Source of the DNA: Mya arenaria | Taxonomy: Eukaryota; Mollusca; Bivalvia; Myida; Myidae | Reading direction: 5' to 3' | Assembly: GCF_026914265.1 (NCBI RefSeq) | Contig: NC_069135.1 | Location: 25,524,167-25,588,166, forward strand | DNA length: 64,000 nt | Part shown: positions 12,176-24,737 of the stretch, one piece after another | Layout: each line of letters starts with the position of its first letter | Position numbering within the stretch: position 1 is the first letter of the stretch | Translations under genes and position numbers: made by a program | The notes under the pieces: generated by a model | Database searches by the model: none | What the model saw: the letters and a program-made list of their open reading frames with translations, nothing else | Told to the model about the DNA's origin: nothing

Positions 12176-13247
12176 GTTTATGTAGGCAGGTCAGAATCAT
12201 CATTTTTAGATTTGATCGAAGAAGTGTATCAACACTTTTTTTCATTTCCACGCTTGAACTGTACCCATTTTGTCAGGTTCATTATTGACTTAACCCTATA
12301 AAAACAGAACAATCAACGTTTAGCCAATAAATATAGCTACAAATGTAAGGAAAAACCAAGAAGTAAAGTTGAAAGGTAAGATTTTTTTGTCCAGTGGTAA
12401 TAAAACATTAGGGTTAGGTTAAACAAATTAGGACAGGCACAACTAATTTCTTTGTTTTATAGGCCTTATGAAATTTTACAAGCTGTGTTGAACAACCTCT
12501 TTTATTATTTTATTACTTCTAAGTGTATCTCAGATAACTGACAGTTTCAAAAGAATAAAAATACCCTCTTCAAAGATAACAACCTGTTTCAATAGATGAT
12601 TAAGATTTCTTTTAAAAAAAAAAAGATATCATATTTGTGAAACTTGGCTGCATGCCCAAATATCCCATAAATCTGACATTGCATATAAAAAGGCTATTAT
12701 ATCAGCGTTATTTTCTTCCTTTTTGACTAAGATGTGCTAAATGCTAACATTATGGGAACAAAACTGAGAAAGACGGATGATAATGAAAAAAAAAACAATA
12801 CATCTGCTGTCAACAGTATTAATCACATTTCATGCAGTATTAACTGGTTACCTTTGTCACAATTAAGTAACAGTACCCGTTCTATAATGTTATGAAGTCC
12901 TTTTTCTTTAAAGGCAAGTATCCCTATTGTAACAGAAAAACACTCTCATGGATACTAGCAGATGCGGAAAAAATAAGGGGATTTCCCTTTAGCATTGCCC
13001 GGCATTTACATGTATCTTGCCCTGCTGTGCCCTTTTGTTTGACAGAACCCTCTTTGAAGATTTTGAGCTATAATGGATATTTATTGGGCATATTGTCATA
13101 CATAATTTGACACTTCAATAAAGATAACAACATAGGTATTCATAACAAACTACTAAGTAGTCACAATACATACACAATATAAATTGAACATTGGCCTTTG
13201 CCTTTTGCCCCAGTAAGGCTCATTCAATGCGCATCTAAAGTGCCCTG
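12176..13247 (+). repeat. 1.07-kb direct repeat, copy B
   Basis: Partner of 4946-6010. Differences include single-base changes, A-run length changes (near 12613 and 12787) and a short insertion near 13146. The 72-codon frame is at 12892-13110. The flanks of the two copies are unrelated, so these ends mark the true limits of the duplicated unit. No terminal inverted repeat is evident. Confidence 0.9.
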
Positions 13248-16200
13248 TCTGACCCAGCATCCTGCCCTTTTTAAATCATGGCTGGAGAATTATTCCTTCG
13301 CTAGTATATTTGTCCTGAGCATAATGATATTTAGTCTATAGACAATCTAAACCAATTTATGTGTACTAGCAAGATATTTTAACAAGAATTTCTTCAAAAA
13401 ATACTCAGCCATGGAACACCAGCGGGATGACTAGTGTCAGAATAGTTTGAGTGTTCCACATGTAACAGAGATTGTGTTTGGTTTAATTGTTTATGGGTAA
13501 TTCCTATGTCAGTGTAGCTTTTTAAAGGTATATCATAACCATGCACAGTATTACAGAGTATTAAAATGTTTCACTATACACATGCGACTTTTCAATACAG
13601 AAATTTATGTTTACACTCCTATGAAGGTAACGAAACACCAATAATATTATATGCTGTATCATAAGATTTATTGTAGGACGTCAATATAAAAGACCCAGAG
13701 AATTTTTTGAGAACATTTGTTAAGACTATATTGATCAACCTTGAAGGTAGTACACCAGTTTTAGCTGGAAACTAAACGACGTTATAAAATAAAAGGATAC
13801 CAAGTAAATTTAGCTTGAAACAAACTAAAAACTAATGTGTAAACTATTTTTAGTTTTTTTTGCTGGATGATTTAACATTAAAAGAAGTCGCAGGGAAATA
13901 ATTTATTAAATTCTTCAACTTCAAACAATCAGAGATCTATTCAAAAGAGCTTGTTTCTGGAACTCCTTATTTATTTACTTTTTAATTTAATGATGCTCAA
14001 AGGGATTTCTATATTAAGTTTTTATCGACCAATGAAAACATTTATTTTATTTAGTATTCTATAAATTTTACAGGAAATCAGGGTGATTTCAGACGGCCTA
14101 GAAATCCTACCATTTTTAGGCCCTTGTTATTGATTTAACAAAAAACAACTTATTGCCTACGACCTAATCTGCAAACATATGTATTCACTGATTTGAGCCT
14201 CACGAAGTGTGATGCAATGATGACCATGGACCTTGTGAATCTAACAGTAAAACCTATGTATGATCCCAAGATTGGGTTTATGCATAAATGGAAAGAATGT
14301 TACCATAAAACTGGACAAATAGCTTTTTCTACACTATATGAATTCAATACTTCCCTTCCCAGATTAAATCACTATTGATTCAAGGAAAAGGTCAAATGCC
14401 TCCTTTAAAAGTTATTTCTATCTTTCAAAACTTAAATTGAAATATATTCAGCAATGTAAGCATATTCAACCCCAGACTGTGAAACAGTAGAGTCAAGATT
14501 TCGGTGTGATAATGCAGCTCAAATGTCTTATTAAACCACTCTCACAACTCCTACAATGCAGAATTTGGAAAATAATTAAATGTTTTAGTCATATCAACTA
14601 ATACAATGTAGATTTTAAACAGAAAGTGTTATATAACTTGAAACAAAGTTGAACGCTTCTTTTCAAATATGGTTGATCACAAGAACCCATGTGAAATTGT
14701 CATCGAAGAAGCTTCGAAAGGTTGTGAATCATACATACAATAAATTGAGAGACATTCAACTTATTTTAAAATCCTCTATATTGCTTAAAACGTATGGGAG
14801 TTCAAATTATCAATGCTGTTTCATTGGCCATTTATAAGTATGCGAGTTTATGTTATATGTTTTGCGCGTGTTCGTGTATTGCAGAATTAAATGTATTTTT
14901 TGACAATATCATTTTATTTTCTATATCTAAACATACTAATCATATTTAAATGGTGTCCATGAACTTTACGAGCAGCCCTCGTGCATGCTTATTACAACTA
15001 GGCAAATGGTATACAGTTCATACGGCCCATCACATATTCAATACAGAATTGTCGTTGAGACGCCTCAGCCTAGGTTGAAAGCCAAAACAGCTCAGACAGG
15101 TGCATACCATATGGACCAGATCAGCATTCATATACAATTGCATAACTATTGTATAAACCTCTGTATGATATATCAAAACACAGATTTTGGCATTGTGGTC
15201 AGCTTTTCTGTGCTATATGGTCCACAAACAGCCGAAATGTCTTAAAGTGACACTCGAAATCAAAACATACACATGTATAACAAACATAAATTTGGAGTGA
15301 TAAACCTTCAACTACTTACTACATAATGCATTTATGGAATATATTAATGACTGATAACAAGTTTATAACCGTGTATTTAATAGCTAAAATATTAAATGAT
15401 TGGTGAATGCTAAAAGATTTACTGTGGTCTACCTTCGGCTCATAAGGTAGAAATACCGTGTTTTCTGCACATTTCTTGTAAATTAAACGCAGTATCCTTC
15501 ATAAGAACCATTGTTTTTGACTTATATTAATCATTTTTTTGTAAATCAAAATAATTTTTTTTAATATGGTAAATCTTATTTGGGAGTAATAGTGCACTTT
15601 CAACTACCAATGCTGTTTATAATTTGTATCCTTGTCTTTTAGCTCATATTTATTTCTGTTATTGCAAGCCTGAGGGTTTCTTGGAGGAAAGTATGTAACA
15701 ACTAAATAAATACACTCTACAATTAAAAAAACACTACTGATTTAAAGAGAAATTAGAAATTCATAATAGCCAACTACGTTTCTATGCTTATCATTCAACT
15801 GCTTAGTCTAAGATAGTGTGTTAAAAATGAGAATATTTTTTAAAATAGTTCCTTCATTCAGCTTGTCATTTATAAACTTACATCCTTTCATATTTCATGT
15901 TTCAGAGCACTTTCTGGTTTATTGCCCTCTGCAAGAATAGACCCAACCGTTTTAAAGAATAATCTAATAGAACAAACTAACATCGGAAGCCAAAACTAAA
16001 TCATTTGTAAACATATTCGTACACAAGTATTAATCAATACAAGGATAATTTGTAAACACAACAACAAGAAATAGACACCTTTCCACACGATATCAGTTAA
16101 GACCAGGAAACTTCTAAAATAACAAATATCAGCCAAAACCACAGGAAGCCGCACTTCAATGTAGCCTGATACAACCCAGTTGCAAGGTGTCGGACCTCGC

Positions 16201-17219
16201 ATTACCCTAATTCCCCTGCATGATGTGCAGAACATGCATCGCCAAATGAGATATCCCTTAATTGTTTCATTTATAGCATATTACAATTAGAAAGCTGTCA
16301 AAAAATAAAATGATATATATTAAACATACAAAAAACATTCCCTGTTAATCTTTATAACGCAAGTATGATCAAATATCTTCACAATAATAACGTTCGAGAT
16401 AACTTCCAACCGACATTCGTTTAGGAATAGCCAAAATGTAAGACACAGTTCTTATCCCGTTAAACCCGTTGATGCAACCCCTCATACAGTCAAGTCTGCT
16501 AAAAATATCACACTAGCAAATCATTGGATAAGAGAAATCCAACTATCCTGAATAAATGTTTAACAGGACTCAGAGAGTTGTGGTTGATGATGCCATCCAG
16601 CCATTCCTTGGCCTTAGCCGGGCGGCAAACAAATAGGGTTATCTTTTAAGTTTGGTTACTTGGCTAGCTTGTCCTTGCGTTATGAGATCTCTCACAGAAA
16701 CGGAAATTATTTGCGTCATGCAATTTCATCTGTAATAATATACGGGTCGACTATCTAGTTAGAATAAGAATTAGAAGAGCAATATATTTTGCGACGAAAT
16801 TATAGAATATCTAATAAATCTAAATCAATGCCTGTCCCGCGTCTTGAATACCGCACAACCAAAGTTATGTACTAGTATATGATATCAACACTAAAACACA
16901 CACACATAACGTTCAGAGAAGAACTGCAAGTTTCTTCACCGACAGTTACCATTGAAGCAACAAAAACCTGAACACCAACAGTAACCATAGCACCAATAGA
17001 GCAACATCTATTTTGAGGAAACAATAGTAGCCAGAAACACCATCATCTTCAAGATGGTCAGAAATTTAGCAGACATAAATGAATACTTGTTTTTGAGAAA
17101 AATAACACTTTAAAAAACCTGACTCCATCCATCGCAGATACTTCTTACTGCTCCGAATAAGTGTTGTTTAAAAAGGGTCTGTTCAATGTTTCTTTTAAAG
17201 AAAATTACCGTAAACAACG
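13248..17219. other. Long stretch without a supported gene
   Basis: Four kilobases of AT-rich DNA with only short open frames (60-86 codons). None has a recognisable domain, codon bias or flanking splice pattern I would trust. The minus-strand frame at 15996-16235 encodes a hydrophobic C-terminal half but has no homology that I know. Confidence 0.4.
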
Positions 17220-17605
17220 ACTTGGGCAGGTCAACTATCATTTGCAAAAAATGGCATTCGCTAGAGTTAGTTTAACAATCTTTAACAAAGGACATAGAAA
17301 ACTTGACAGGCGCTAGGGTAAACCAAAACATAAGCCTCAAAAGTAATCAAAAGTAAAAAGTGTTTTATCTCAATGAACAATAAATAACTCCATGTTACAT
17401 ACAAAAAATATGTTTTGCCAAAACACCCTCTTATCTAGCTGAACTTGTTGGCAGAGATCTGTTCTGCTCGTCAAGGGAGATAAATGCGTCGAAGATTATA
17501 CATAAATATCAATAGCTGTTGTTCAAACTCTTTCATTTCTAACTAGAATACATATTTGTAAAATGATATTTGTTATTCATTTATATCATCATTTTTACCA
17601 CACAG

Positions 17606-17677
17606 CGATTCTGCAAGTGGCAATCGAAGGACAGGGAGTTAGCAGCGTTGGTTTCTAAGGAAGCTTAACATGCAACC
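17606..17677 (+). other. Exon-like segment with conserved splice borders, copy B
   Basis: Bounded by 'ttaccacacag' and 'gtaagtataatg'. It aligns with 2929-3019 over 'tctgcaagtg' and the 3' end 'caacc' but lacks about 19 bp in the middle. In the matching frame it is open for 17 codons and then stops. Confidence 0.3.
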
Positions 17678-18664
17678 GTAAGTATAATGTACAACACAGT
17701 TATTTATATTCTGGTCCTTTCGGATCATTAATTTTTGTGTTATGGGAGGTCAGTGGGAAGGCGCGTTGACAGTGCTGCAATGAACGTTATATTGAATTAA
17801 AAAATTTCAATCAACTGTGATTGCTGTTGACATACCTTAAATTATGTTTTGTGCATCCAAAGGCTGTTCAAAATTGTGGCTAACAGCAATCTATTTTGAA
17901 TTAGTTTACTGTTCTCCAGCAACAGAGTTTCTTTCATTTTGCTTAAGTAAACCAAACTACTTACTAATTGGTCAAATTATCCAATAATATTACTGTTGAC
18001 CATGCAAATTGTATGTGCAAACTAGCCGAAAATGCATGGGGACTTCGTATAAGTTGGTATAATTTCAGAGGGTTGTGTTAATCGATAAAGAAAATGTGAA
18101 TCAATTGCTAGAAATAATACAATAAACAACTTGTTTACTTTACATACTGGTAATCAGCAAGCAATATATTTCTTAGATTGATTAGGGCCACAAGGCATCA
18201 TTATCTTACATTAGGGTTCATGGAGCGATCAGACAACTAGCTCCTTTAGGCGTTATCCAATTATTCAGAAATAAAGCAAAATGAGTTAATTTCTAAATGG
18301 TGAGTGAGATATAAATCCGGCTCAGAATGGTTTATCTCGGAATCACTCGTGATCAGCGGCTTAAACGGTAACTTCTTCGAAACAAATATTTTAAAACGCC
18401 GCTTAAATGTAGATAATGGTTGCCAGGTGGGGGTAGAAAACCTAGACTCTTTATTCAAATTAATCGAAGGACATTCATATACCGGATGTAGAAATAATAA
18501 CGAACACTGGACTTGTAAAATCGACAGAAGGAATGGTTATAACAATGACGAAAATTATTACAACGATGACGACAAAGGGGTGCCATCATAGACGACAGAA
18601 ACAGTAACAAAGATAACGGCCGTGGCACCATCAACGCAGGGGTTCCGACCGTAGCGATAGCAAA

Positions 18665-18930
18665 AGCGATGGGAGGAGTTACAACGGCAACTATGCGAGG
18701 CCACATTTCCGATGGAAGCGGTAGCAACAGCCATGGAAGGGTAACAACAGCGATTATACGAGGCCACATTTCCGATGGAAGCGGTAGCAACAGCGATGGA
18801 TGGGTAACAACGGCGACTATACTAGGCCACATTTCCGATGGAAGCGGTAACAACAGCGATGGAAGGGTAACAACGGCGACTATACGAGGCCGCATTTCCG
18901 ATGGAGGTGGGATCAATGGTCAATGGTAAT
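18665..18930 (+). repeat. 63-bp minisatellite, four units
   Basis: The phrase 'ccacatttccgatgg' or its variant recurs at 18701, 18764, 18827 and 18890, an exact 63-bp period. Because 63 is a multiple of three and the unit lacks stops, both strands are open. The plus strand gives a 21-residue repeat (VTTATIRGHISDGSG..) and the minus strand gives a proline/leucine repeat at 18455-18916. Neither has other signs of being a gene. Confidence 0.85.
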
Positions 18931-19520
18931 CATGTGAATGGGAAGGCTAACAATTTCGACGGAACTGTTGCTTATGGTGATCGCAGGGGAAACAACGACG
19001 ACCTTAAGTGTAACAGCTACAAAACGACAGAAATGTTACACTAATCGCTATACACTACTGATTTCGAAGATGAAAACTTCAGTTAACTTGAACAATTAGA
19101 ACATAAACTAAAACTTAAATTAAATATCATTATTACAAACACAAACACTTGAATACATTACGTTTTAATATCTACTTATTAATAATACAGTTTTTTATTT
19201 ATTATAATTATTTAAAATATTAATGTAAAAGCATGGCCCTTTCAATATAGTCAATAAATACAATACAAATACTACTATAAAATCTGAAAAAAAATAAAAC
19301 AATGTTTCTTTTAAAAAGACATAAGTACAAACAAAGTTTAACTAAAAAAGAACTTACTGAAATTTAAGTCGAATAAACAGCCAGGCTATCCTAATCGAAT
19401 CTAGATAGCTATGTGTCCTCTGACAAAATAAAGACAAACTAGGAAGTTAACGTCATCTATTGATTTAAAACGATGAAGACTTTCGACGTGCCTTTTTTTA
19501 TAGATTTGCAGGTCAATGAG

Positions 19521-20790
19521 TTTACTCAAAGTATTTTATTATCAGAATAAAATTTAAATCAAAATTTCAGCCATGTACACTTACAAAATTGTTATGTTTA
19601 AAGGCACGCCAATGAAGACCAAAACAAACGTAAAACAAGGGACAACAAACATAACACAACTATCACAATGGTACATGTTTGGCGAATTTCATTTCTCTAT
19701 TGTATTTTTATTTGTTAGAAAATGTGTGAACACACACTGACTAAACAAAGTTTAATGTATTTAACAATGACACATAATAGTAACGAACGCTATTCAAGGG
19801 ATTCGCTCACAGACTCCTGGTACCGAAAATATTTTCAAATGTGTTTTATATTCAGATACTAAATTATTTAATTAATCTTCTTTTTTATTCTAACCTACTA
19901 TGGTATTTTATTGTCTACTCATACTTCTGAAAGATAAACCATTTTCTGTCATATTTTCATTTTCATGACCAAAAAACTTGGGAAATAAGCTTCAGGTGAT
20001 GACTTCTTGAATAAATCGTAACAAAAACTTTGTTAATATTGCACACACAATTAGGATGTTTAAAACCTGACCCTCAATCTCAGACGAACGACCCTTGAAA
20101 GATACGATCTGTGGATTGTTCAATTTATTTGTTAATAGTAACGACTACAAGTTGCATAAGTCCTCTTGAATGCTTCTATTAAATGTTTGCCTGATAGCGA
20201 AACGTGTCAACTCAAATATGGCTTTATCTCTCAAGTATTCTTCCTTAACCCGTAAAACTTAATAGTATTTACATTTGTCAGCAATATTTGCATTTTCGAT
20301 ACGATCATAAATTGTTTTTATCTTGTTACAAAATATCTGATACATGCCTCTGTGGTGAAGAGAGAGTTTCAGAAGTCTCAACTTTGATATGTTTTGTTGC
20401 CCTCATTATTTGATCATTTATAGAATGTATTTACTTCCCTACTTTCATACTTGTAATAATGAATTTTATAATGCTCGAGCTTTCGTACTTAATTACACAG
20501 CTAATGGGCTCTTCAAACACGCTAATAATGTTTTTAAATGTTTGTAAAGTTTACTCGAGATTAATGAGGTATTGCGTATCTAAACCAATTACTGTTTAAA
20601 TGATAAAACAAATATCCTAGCCTATCCACATCCAAATGGCCACACTATATTAAAATGACACACAAGCATACATACAACCGAACAGTACAATACAAACATT
20701 CATATAAAATACAAATATATATTTTGAGGTGTAGCCTATGAAATAAGAGATATTTTTTATAAGAGGCTTTAGTTAAATACCAAAGTAGGG
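19521..20790. other. No feature seen
   Basis: AT-rich non-coding DNA leading into the satellite array. Confidence 0.4.
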
Positions 20791-20794
20791 ATAC

Positions 20795-22470
20795 GTGGGG
20801 GGGGGGGGGCATTTGCTTTCTAAGAAATGATGGGTTACGTGTTGGGCTTTCCTTTTCTAAGAAATAAAGTGGTACGTGTGAGGTTTTGCCTGACTACGAA
20901 ATAAAGGGATGCCTGTGAGGCTTTGCCTTACTACGAAATAAAGGGGTACGTGTGAGGTTTTGCCTTACTACGAAATAATGGGATACGTGTGAGGCTTTTC
21001 CTTACTACGAAATAAAGGGGTACGTATGAGGCTTTGCCTTACTACGAAATAAAGGGATACGTGTGAGGCTTTGCCTTACTACGAAATAAAGAAGTACGTG
21101 TGAGGTTTTGCCTTACTATGAAATAAAGCGATACATGTGAGGTTTTGCCTTCCTACGGAAATAAAGGGATACGTGTGAGGCTTTGCCTTACTACGGAAAT
21201 AAAGGGATACGTGTGAGGCTTTGCCTTACTACGGAAATAAAGGGATGCCTGTGAGGCTTTTCCTTACTACGAAATAAAGGGGTACGTGTGAGGTTTTGCC
21301 TTACTACGAAATAAAGGGATACGTGTGAGGCTTTGCCTTACTACGGAAATAAAGGGATACGTGTGAGGCTTTGCCTTACTACGGAAATAAAGGGATACGT
21401 GTGAGGCTTTGCCTTACTATGAAATAAAGGGGTACGTGTGAAGTTTTGCCTTACTACAGAAATAAAGGGATACGTGTGAGGTTTTGCCTAACTACGGAAA
21501 TAAAGGGATACGTGTGAGGCTTTGCCTTACTACGGAAATAAAGGGATACGTGTGGGGCTTTGCCTTACTAGGGAAATAAACGGATACGTGTGAGGCTTTG
21601 CCTTACTACGAAATAAAGAAGTACGTGTGAGGTTTTGCCTTACTATGAAATAAAGCGATACATGTGAGGTTTTGCCTTACTACGGAAATAAAGGGATACG
21701 TGTGAGGCTTTGCCTTACTACGGAAATAAAGGGATGCCTGTGAGGCTTTTCCTTACTACGAAATAAAGGGGTACGTGTGAGGTTTTGCCTTACTACGAAA
21801 TAAAGGGATACGTGTGAGGCTTTGCCTTACTACGGAAATAAAGGGATACGTGTGAGGCTTTGCCTTACTACGGAAATAAAGGGATACGTGTGAGGCTTTG
21901 CCTTACTATGAAATAAAGGGGTAAGTGTGAAGTTTTGCCTTACTACAGAAATAAAGGGATACGTGTGAGGTTTTGCCTAACTACGGAAATAAAGGGATAC
22001 GTGTGAGGCTTTGCCTTACTACGGAAATAAAGGGATACGTGTGGGGCTTCGCCTTACTGCGGAAATAAAGGGATACGTGTGAGGCTTTGCCTTACTACGA
22101 AATAAAGGAGTACGTGTGAGGCTTTGCCTTACTACGGAAATAATATGATACCTGTGAGGCTTTTCCTTACTACGCAATAAAGGGGTACGTGTGAGGTTTT
22201 GCCTTACTACGAAATAAAGGGATACGTGTGAGGTTTTGCCTTACTACGGAAATAAAGGGATACGTGTGAGGCTTTGCCTTACTACGGAAATAAAGTGATA
22301 CTTGTGAGGCTTTGCCTTACTACGAAATAAAGTGATACGTGTGAGGCTTTGCCTTACTACGAAATAAAGGGATATGTGTGAGGCTTTGCCTTACTACATA
22401 ATAAAGGAATACGTGTGAGGCTTGGCCTTACTACAAAATAAAGTGATACCTGTGAGGCTTTACTTCTATG
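20795..22470 (+). repeat. 37/38-bp satellite array with higher-order structure
   Basis: About 43 head-to-tail monomers contain 'ataaagggatacgtgtgagg' and 'tttgccttactacg'. Two monomer classes alternate, 37 bp ('acgaaataaa') and 38 bp ('acggaaataaa'). Diagnostic variants recur in blocks. 'gggatgcctg' is at 21242 and 21731, and 'aagttttgcc' is at 21441 and 21930, both offset 489 bp (13 monomers). 'gaagtacg' is at 21091 and 21618, offset 527 bp (14 monomers). A block of 13-14 monomers was therefore duplicated. A G run lies at the left border (about 20798). Confidence 0.95.
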
Positions 22471-23270
22471 AAAATGAAGAGTTACTTGTAAGGCTTTACT
22501 TTCATACGAAATGTAGGAATAAGAGTAAGGGTTTGTCCTTTTAAAGTAGGGATTGATTGTTGGGATAAGAATGCGGTTGTGCATACAAACTGGTTTAAAA
22601 CTCTAGTAAATTTACATTTAACTGGTAAAGACGGTACCTCAATCAATCCTTGATAAACATGCCTAGTTCATTTATAAAAAAAGTTTATCACTGTGTTGTT
22701 TGAGGAGTTTTGTGCTGTTGTTCCATGTTTCTTGATTGTGATTCTTTGTATATAAGAAGTATCGGGAAAATTGGGAGGCTTTATTTTTATGCGAAATGTA
22801 AGGATAAGTTGAAGGTTTTTCTTAGATACGAATTATAGGGATACGCTAGAGGCTAGGCTTTGATACGAAATTCAGGGTTACGTATGACGCTTTACCTTTA
22901 TACGAACTGTGGCGATTCGTGGGAGACACGCTTACTATACGAAACGATAATTGTCATGTAAATTAGATAAAGGAATAAGTATAGGATGCATTACTTAAAA
23001 GGAAAAGTAGGGATAGTGTGAATGTTTTATTTCTACTAAATGTAGGAATAAGTTGGAGTTTTTGTTGTTTTTATAAGAAATGAAAGAGTTTTTTGTATTT
23101 TTATAAAAAATGAAGTGATATATGTAAGGCTTTCCGTTTAAACGAAATGAAGGGATACCGTAGGAGAGGCTTTGCTTTTATACGAAATATAGTGAGCAGT
23201 GTATGAGAGTGTTATTTCTTTTATAAACATTGTAGAGACACGCCCTGGGTTTTGCTCAATAAAGACATGG
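22470..23270 (+). repeat. Decayed edge of the 37/38-bp satellite
   Basis: Monomers become irregular and diverged ('acgaaatgtaggaataag', 'tacgaattatagggatacgc'), with spacing drifting to 50 bp or more, until the motif fades near 23270. An R1 repeat is inserted at 22559-22770. This is the usual pattern of a homogenised centre with a degenerate flank. Confidence 0.75.
22559..22770 (+). repeat. Dispersed repeat family R1 inside the satellite edge
   Basis: It shares the opening block ('tgcatacaaactgg', 'tagtaaatttacattt') and later 'gcctagttcatttat' and 'gttccatgtttcttg' with the copies at 6187 and 52467. It interrupts the degenerate satellite. Confidence 0.7.
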
Positions 23271-23332
23271 GTGAAAATATGTGATGTTAGATGGATTTTT
23301 AGTAAGATCCACAAAACGCACTACCATGAATC

Positions 23333-23885
23333 ATTTCATACACTGTGACGATCTTTTCACATGACACCTTTTTCAGACGCTATATCGAAATTTAAAACAT
23401 GAAACATTTTCAGACATTGTGTCGATCTCTTCTGTATGTCCCCCTGTGCATACACTGTGACGATCTCTTATGCATGTTCCCCTGTTGCAAACACTGTGGC
23501 GATCTCTTATGCATGTTCCCCTGTTGCACAAACTGTGGCGATCTTTTATGCATGTTCCCCTGTTGCATACACTGTGGCGATCTCTTATGCATGTTCCACT
23601 GTTTCATACACTGTGGCGATCCTTTATGCATGTTCCCTTGTTGCATACACTGTGGCGATCTTTTATGCATGTTCCCCTGTTTAAGACACTGTGGCGATCT
23701 TTTATCTATTATACATGTTCCCATTTTTCCGACACTGTGGCGAACTCTTATACAAATTCCCCTCTTTAGTACCCTATGGCGATCTCTTTCTTATACATAC
23801 CACCCTCTTTAATACCCTGTGGCGATCTCTTATACATACCCCCTCTTTAATACACTGTGACGATCTCTTATACATATGCCCCCGT
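23333..23885 (+). repeat. 39-bp minisatellite, about 13 units
   Basis: The unit carries 'actgtggcgatctcttatgc' and 'atgttcccctgttgcata', with an exact 39-bp period in the centre and diverged units at both ends. Because 39 is a multiple of three and the unit is stop-free, several frames on both strands are open at once. The longest is at 23399-23812, a 13-residue repeat with a HCGDLLCMFPCC core. The spread over frames argues that this is a by-product of the period. Confidence 0.9.
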
Positions 23886-24321
23886 TAATAAAAACATATA
23901 CGCAAAAATCGTATTACATACGCTCGTAGTATCATCCCTTTGTTAAATACACATTTGCAACCGTCCACTCCAGTTTTGGAAAGCGGTACTGTTGTCGTGA
24001 TGCCGATGATAAAATGGTAAGGGCAGGGAATCCAGGCTAGGTTGATTTCGACCGTTTCTGTTACGAGCATTTTGACTGCCAGGTCACATGATGACATCCG
24101 GATTTTTTGAAAAACTTATTACTTGATAAATTTCTTACATTTAACATTTCCATTACTATTCCCAGCTGTTGTCAATGGTTAATATTGCTTTTGTGATTTC
24201 GTTTGGTACTGGTACCCAGCTAGTAGATAAGTCCAAGGGAGATAACCAGGAACCAGGACCTGGGAAGAGGTGAATCCGTAGTCTGGTTCCCTGCTTACTG
24301 ATATTTCATACAGTACGTCAG

Positions 24322-24737
24322 ATAAAGGCCAATAATGGCGGCGCCCAGTGGACGCTATAAGGTTACCATTTATTTTACTTTTGTTGATCAAGTTAATATA
24401 AAACGGCATTTGAACACTATCTATATGTAGAATATAACGGTACACTCGAGTTTCCGTGATCACTTGTCTGGAAAAAACTATTTTGACTTGAGTGAAGTTT
24501 ACGTAATTCGGACGTTGTGTATTTTCGGATGATTGTCAAGTGGAAATGAATGCCTTATGACTTCACCTTTTGTTATTACGACTGATGATTTTAATGAGAA
24601 TTTTAAATGAATAGTGGAACAAGTAAGTATAATTTTAACACTGTATTTACTGCATGATTTGTTTGGTTGAATAAAGATTAAATTTTTATGTTTCAGATTT
24701 CCCAGTTCTGATGTTGGAAGAAGTTTGCTGTTCAATG
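24322..24737 (+). repeat. Left arm of a large inverted repeat
   Basis: The reverse complement of 27855-28287 matches this arm closely over its whole length. Shared blocks include 'aaggccaataatggcggcgc', 'cagtggacgctataaggtta', 'cggtacactcgagtttc' and 'cgtaattcggacgttgtgta'. The arms are about 3.1 kb apart and point inward. This arm also contains 'gtggaacaagtaagtata' and 'tttatgtttcag', an intron-like donor and acceptor; the other arm has weaker versions. Confidence 0.85.

Larger units (their letters stand above)
17220..19520 (+). repeat. Segmental duplication, copy B (partner 1700-4790)
   Basis: The landmarks are listed under copy A. Here the upstream tandem array is reduced to about two units, while the 63-bp repeat has expanded to four. 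No copy of the signal-peptide-like exon at 1211 was found upstream. Confidence 0.8.

Noticed and set aside
18455..18916. 153-codon minus-strand proline/leucine repeat ORF
   Set aside because: Antisense of the 63-bp minisatellite. The period is a multiple of three and both strands are open, with no homology or splice context.
20795..22470. Possible CRISPR array from regular short repeats
   Set aside because: Monomers are directly abutting with no unique spacers, and the context is eukaryotic, so it is a satellite.
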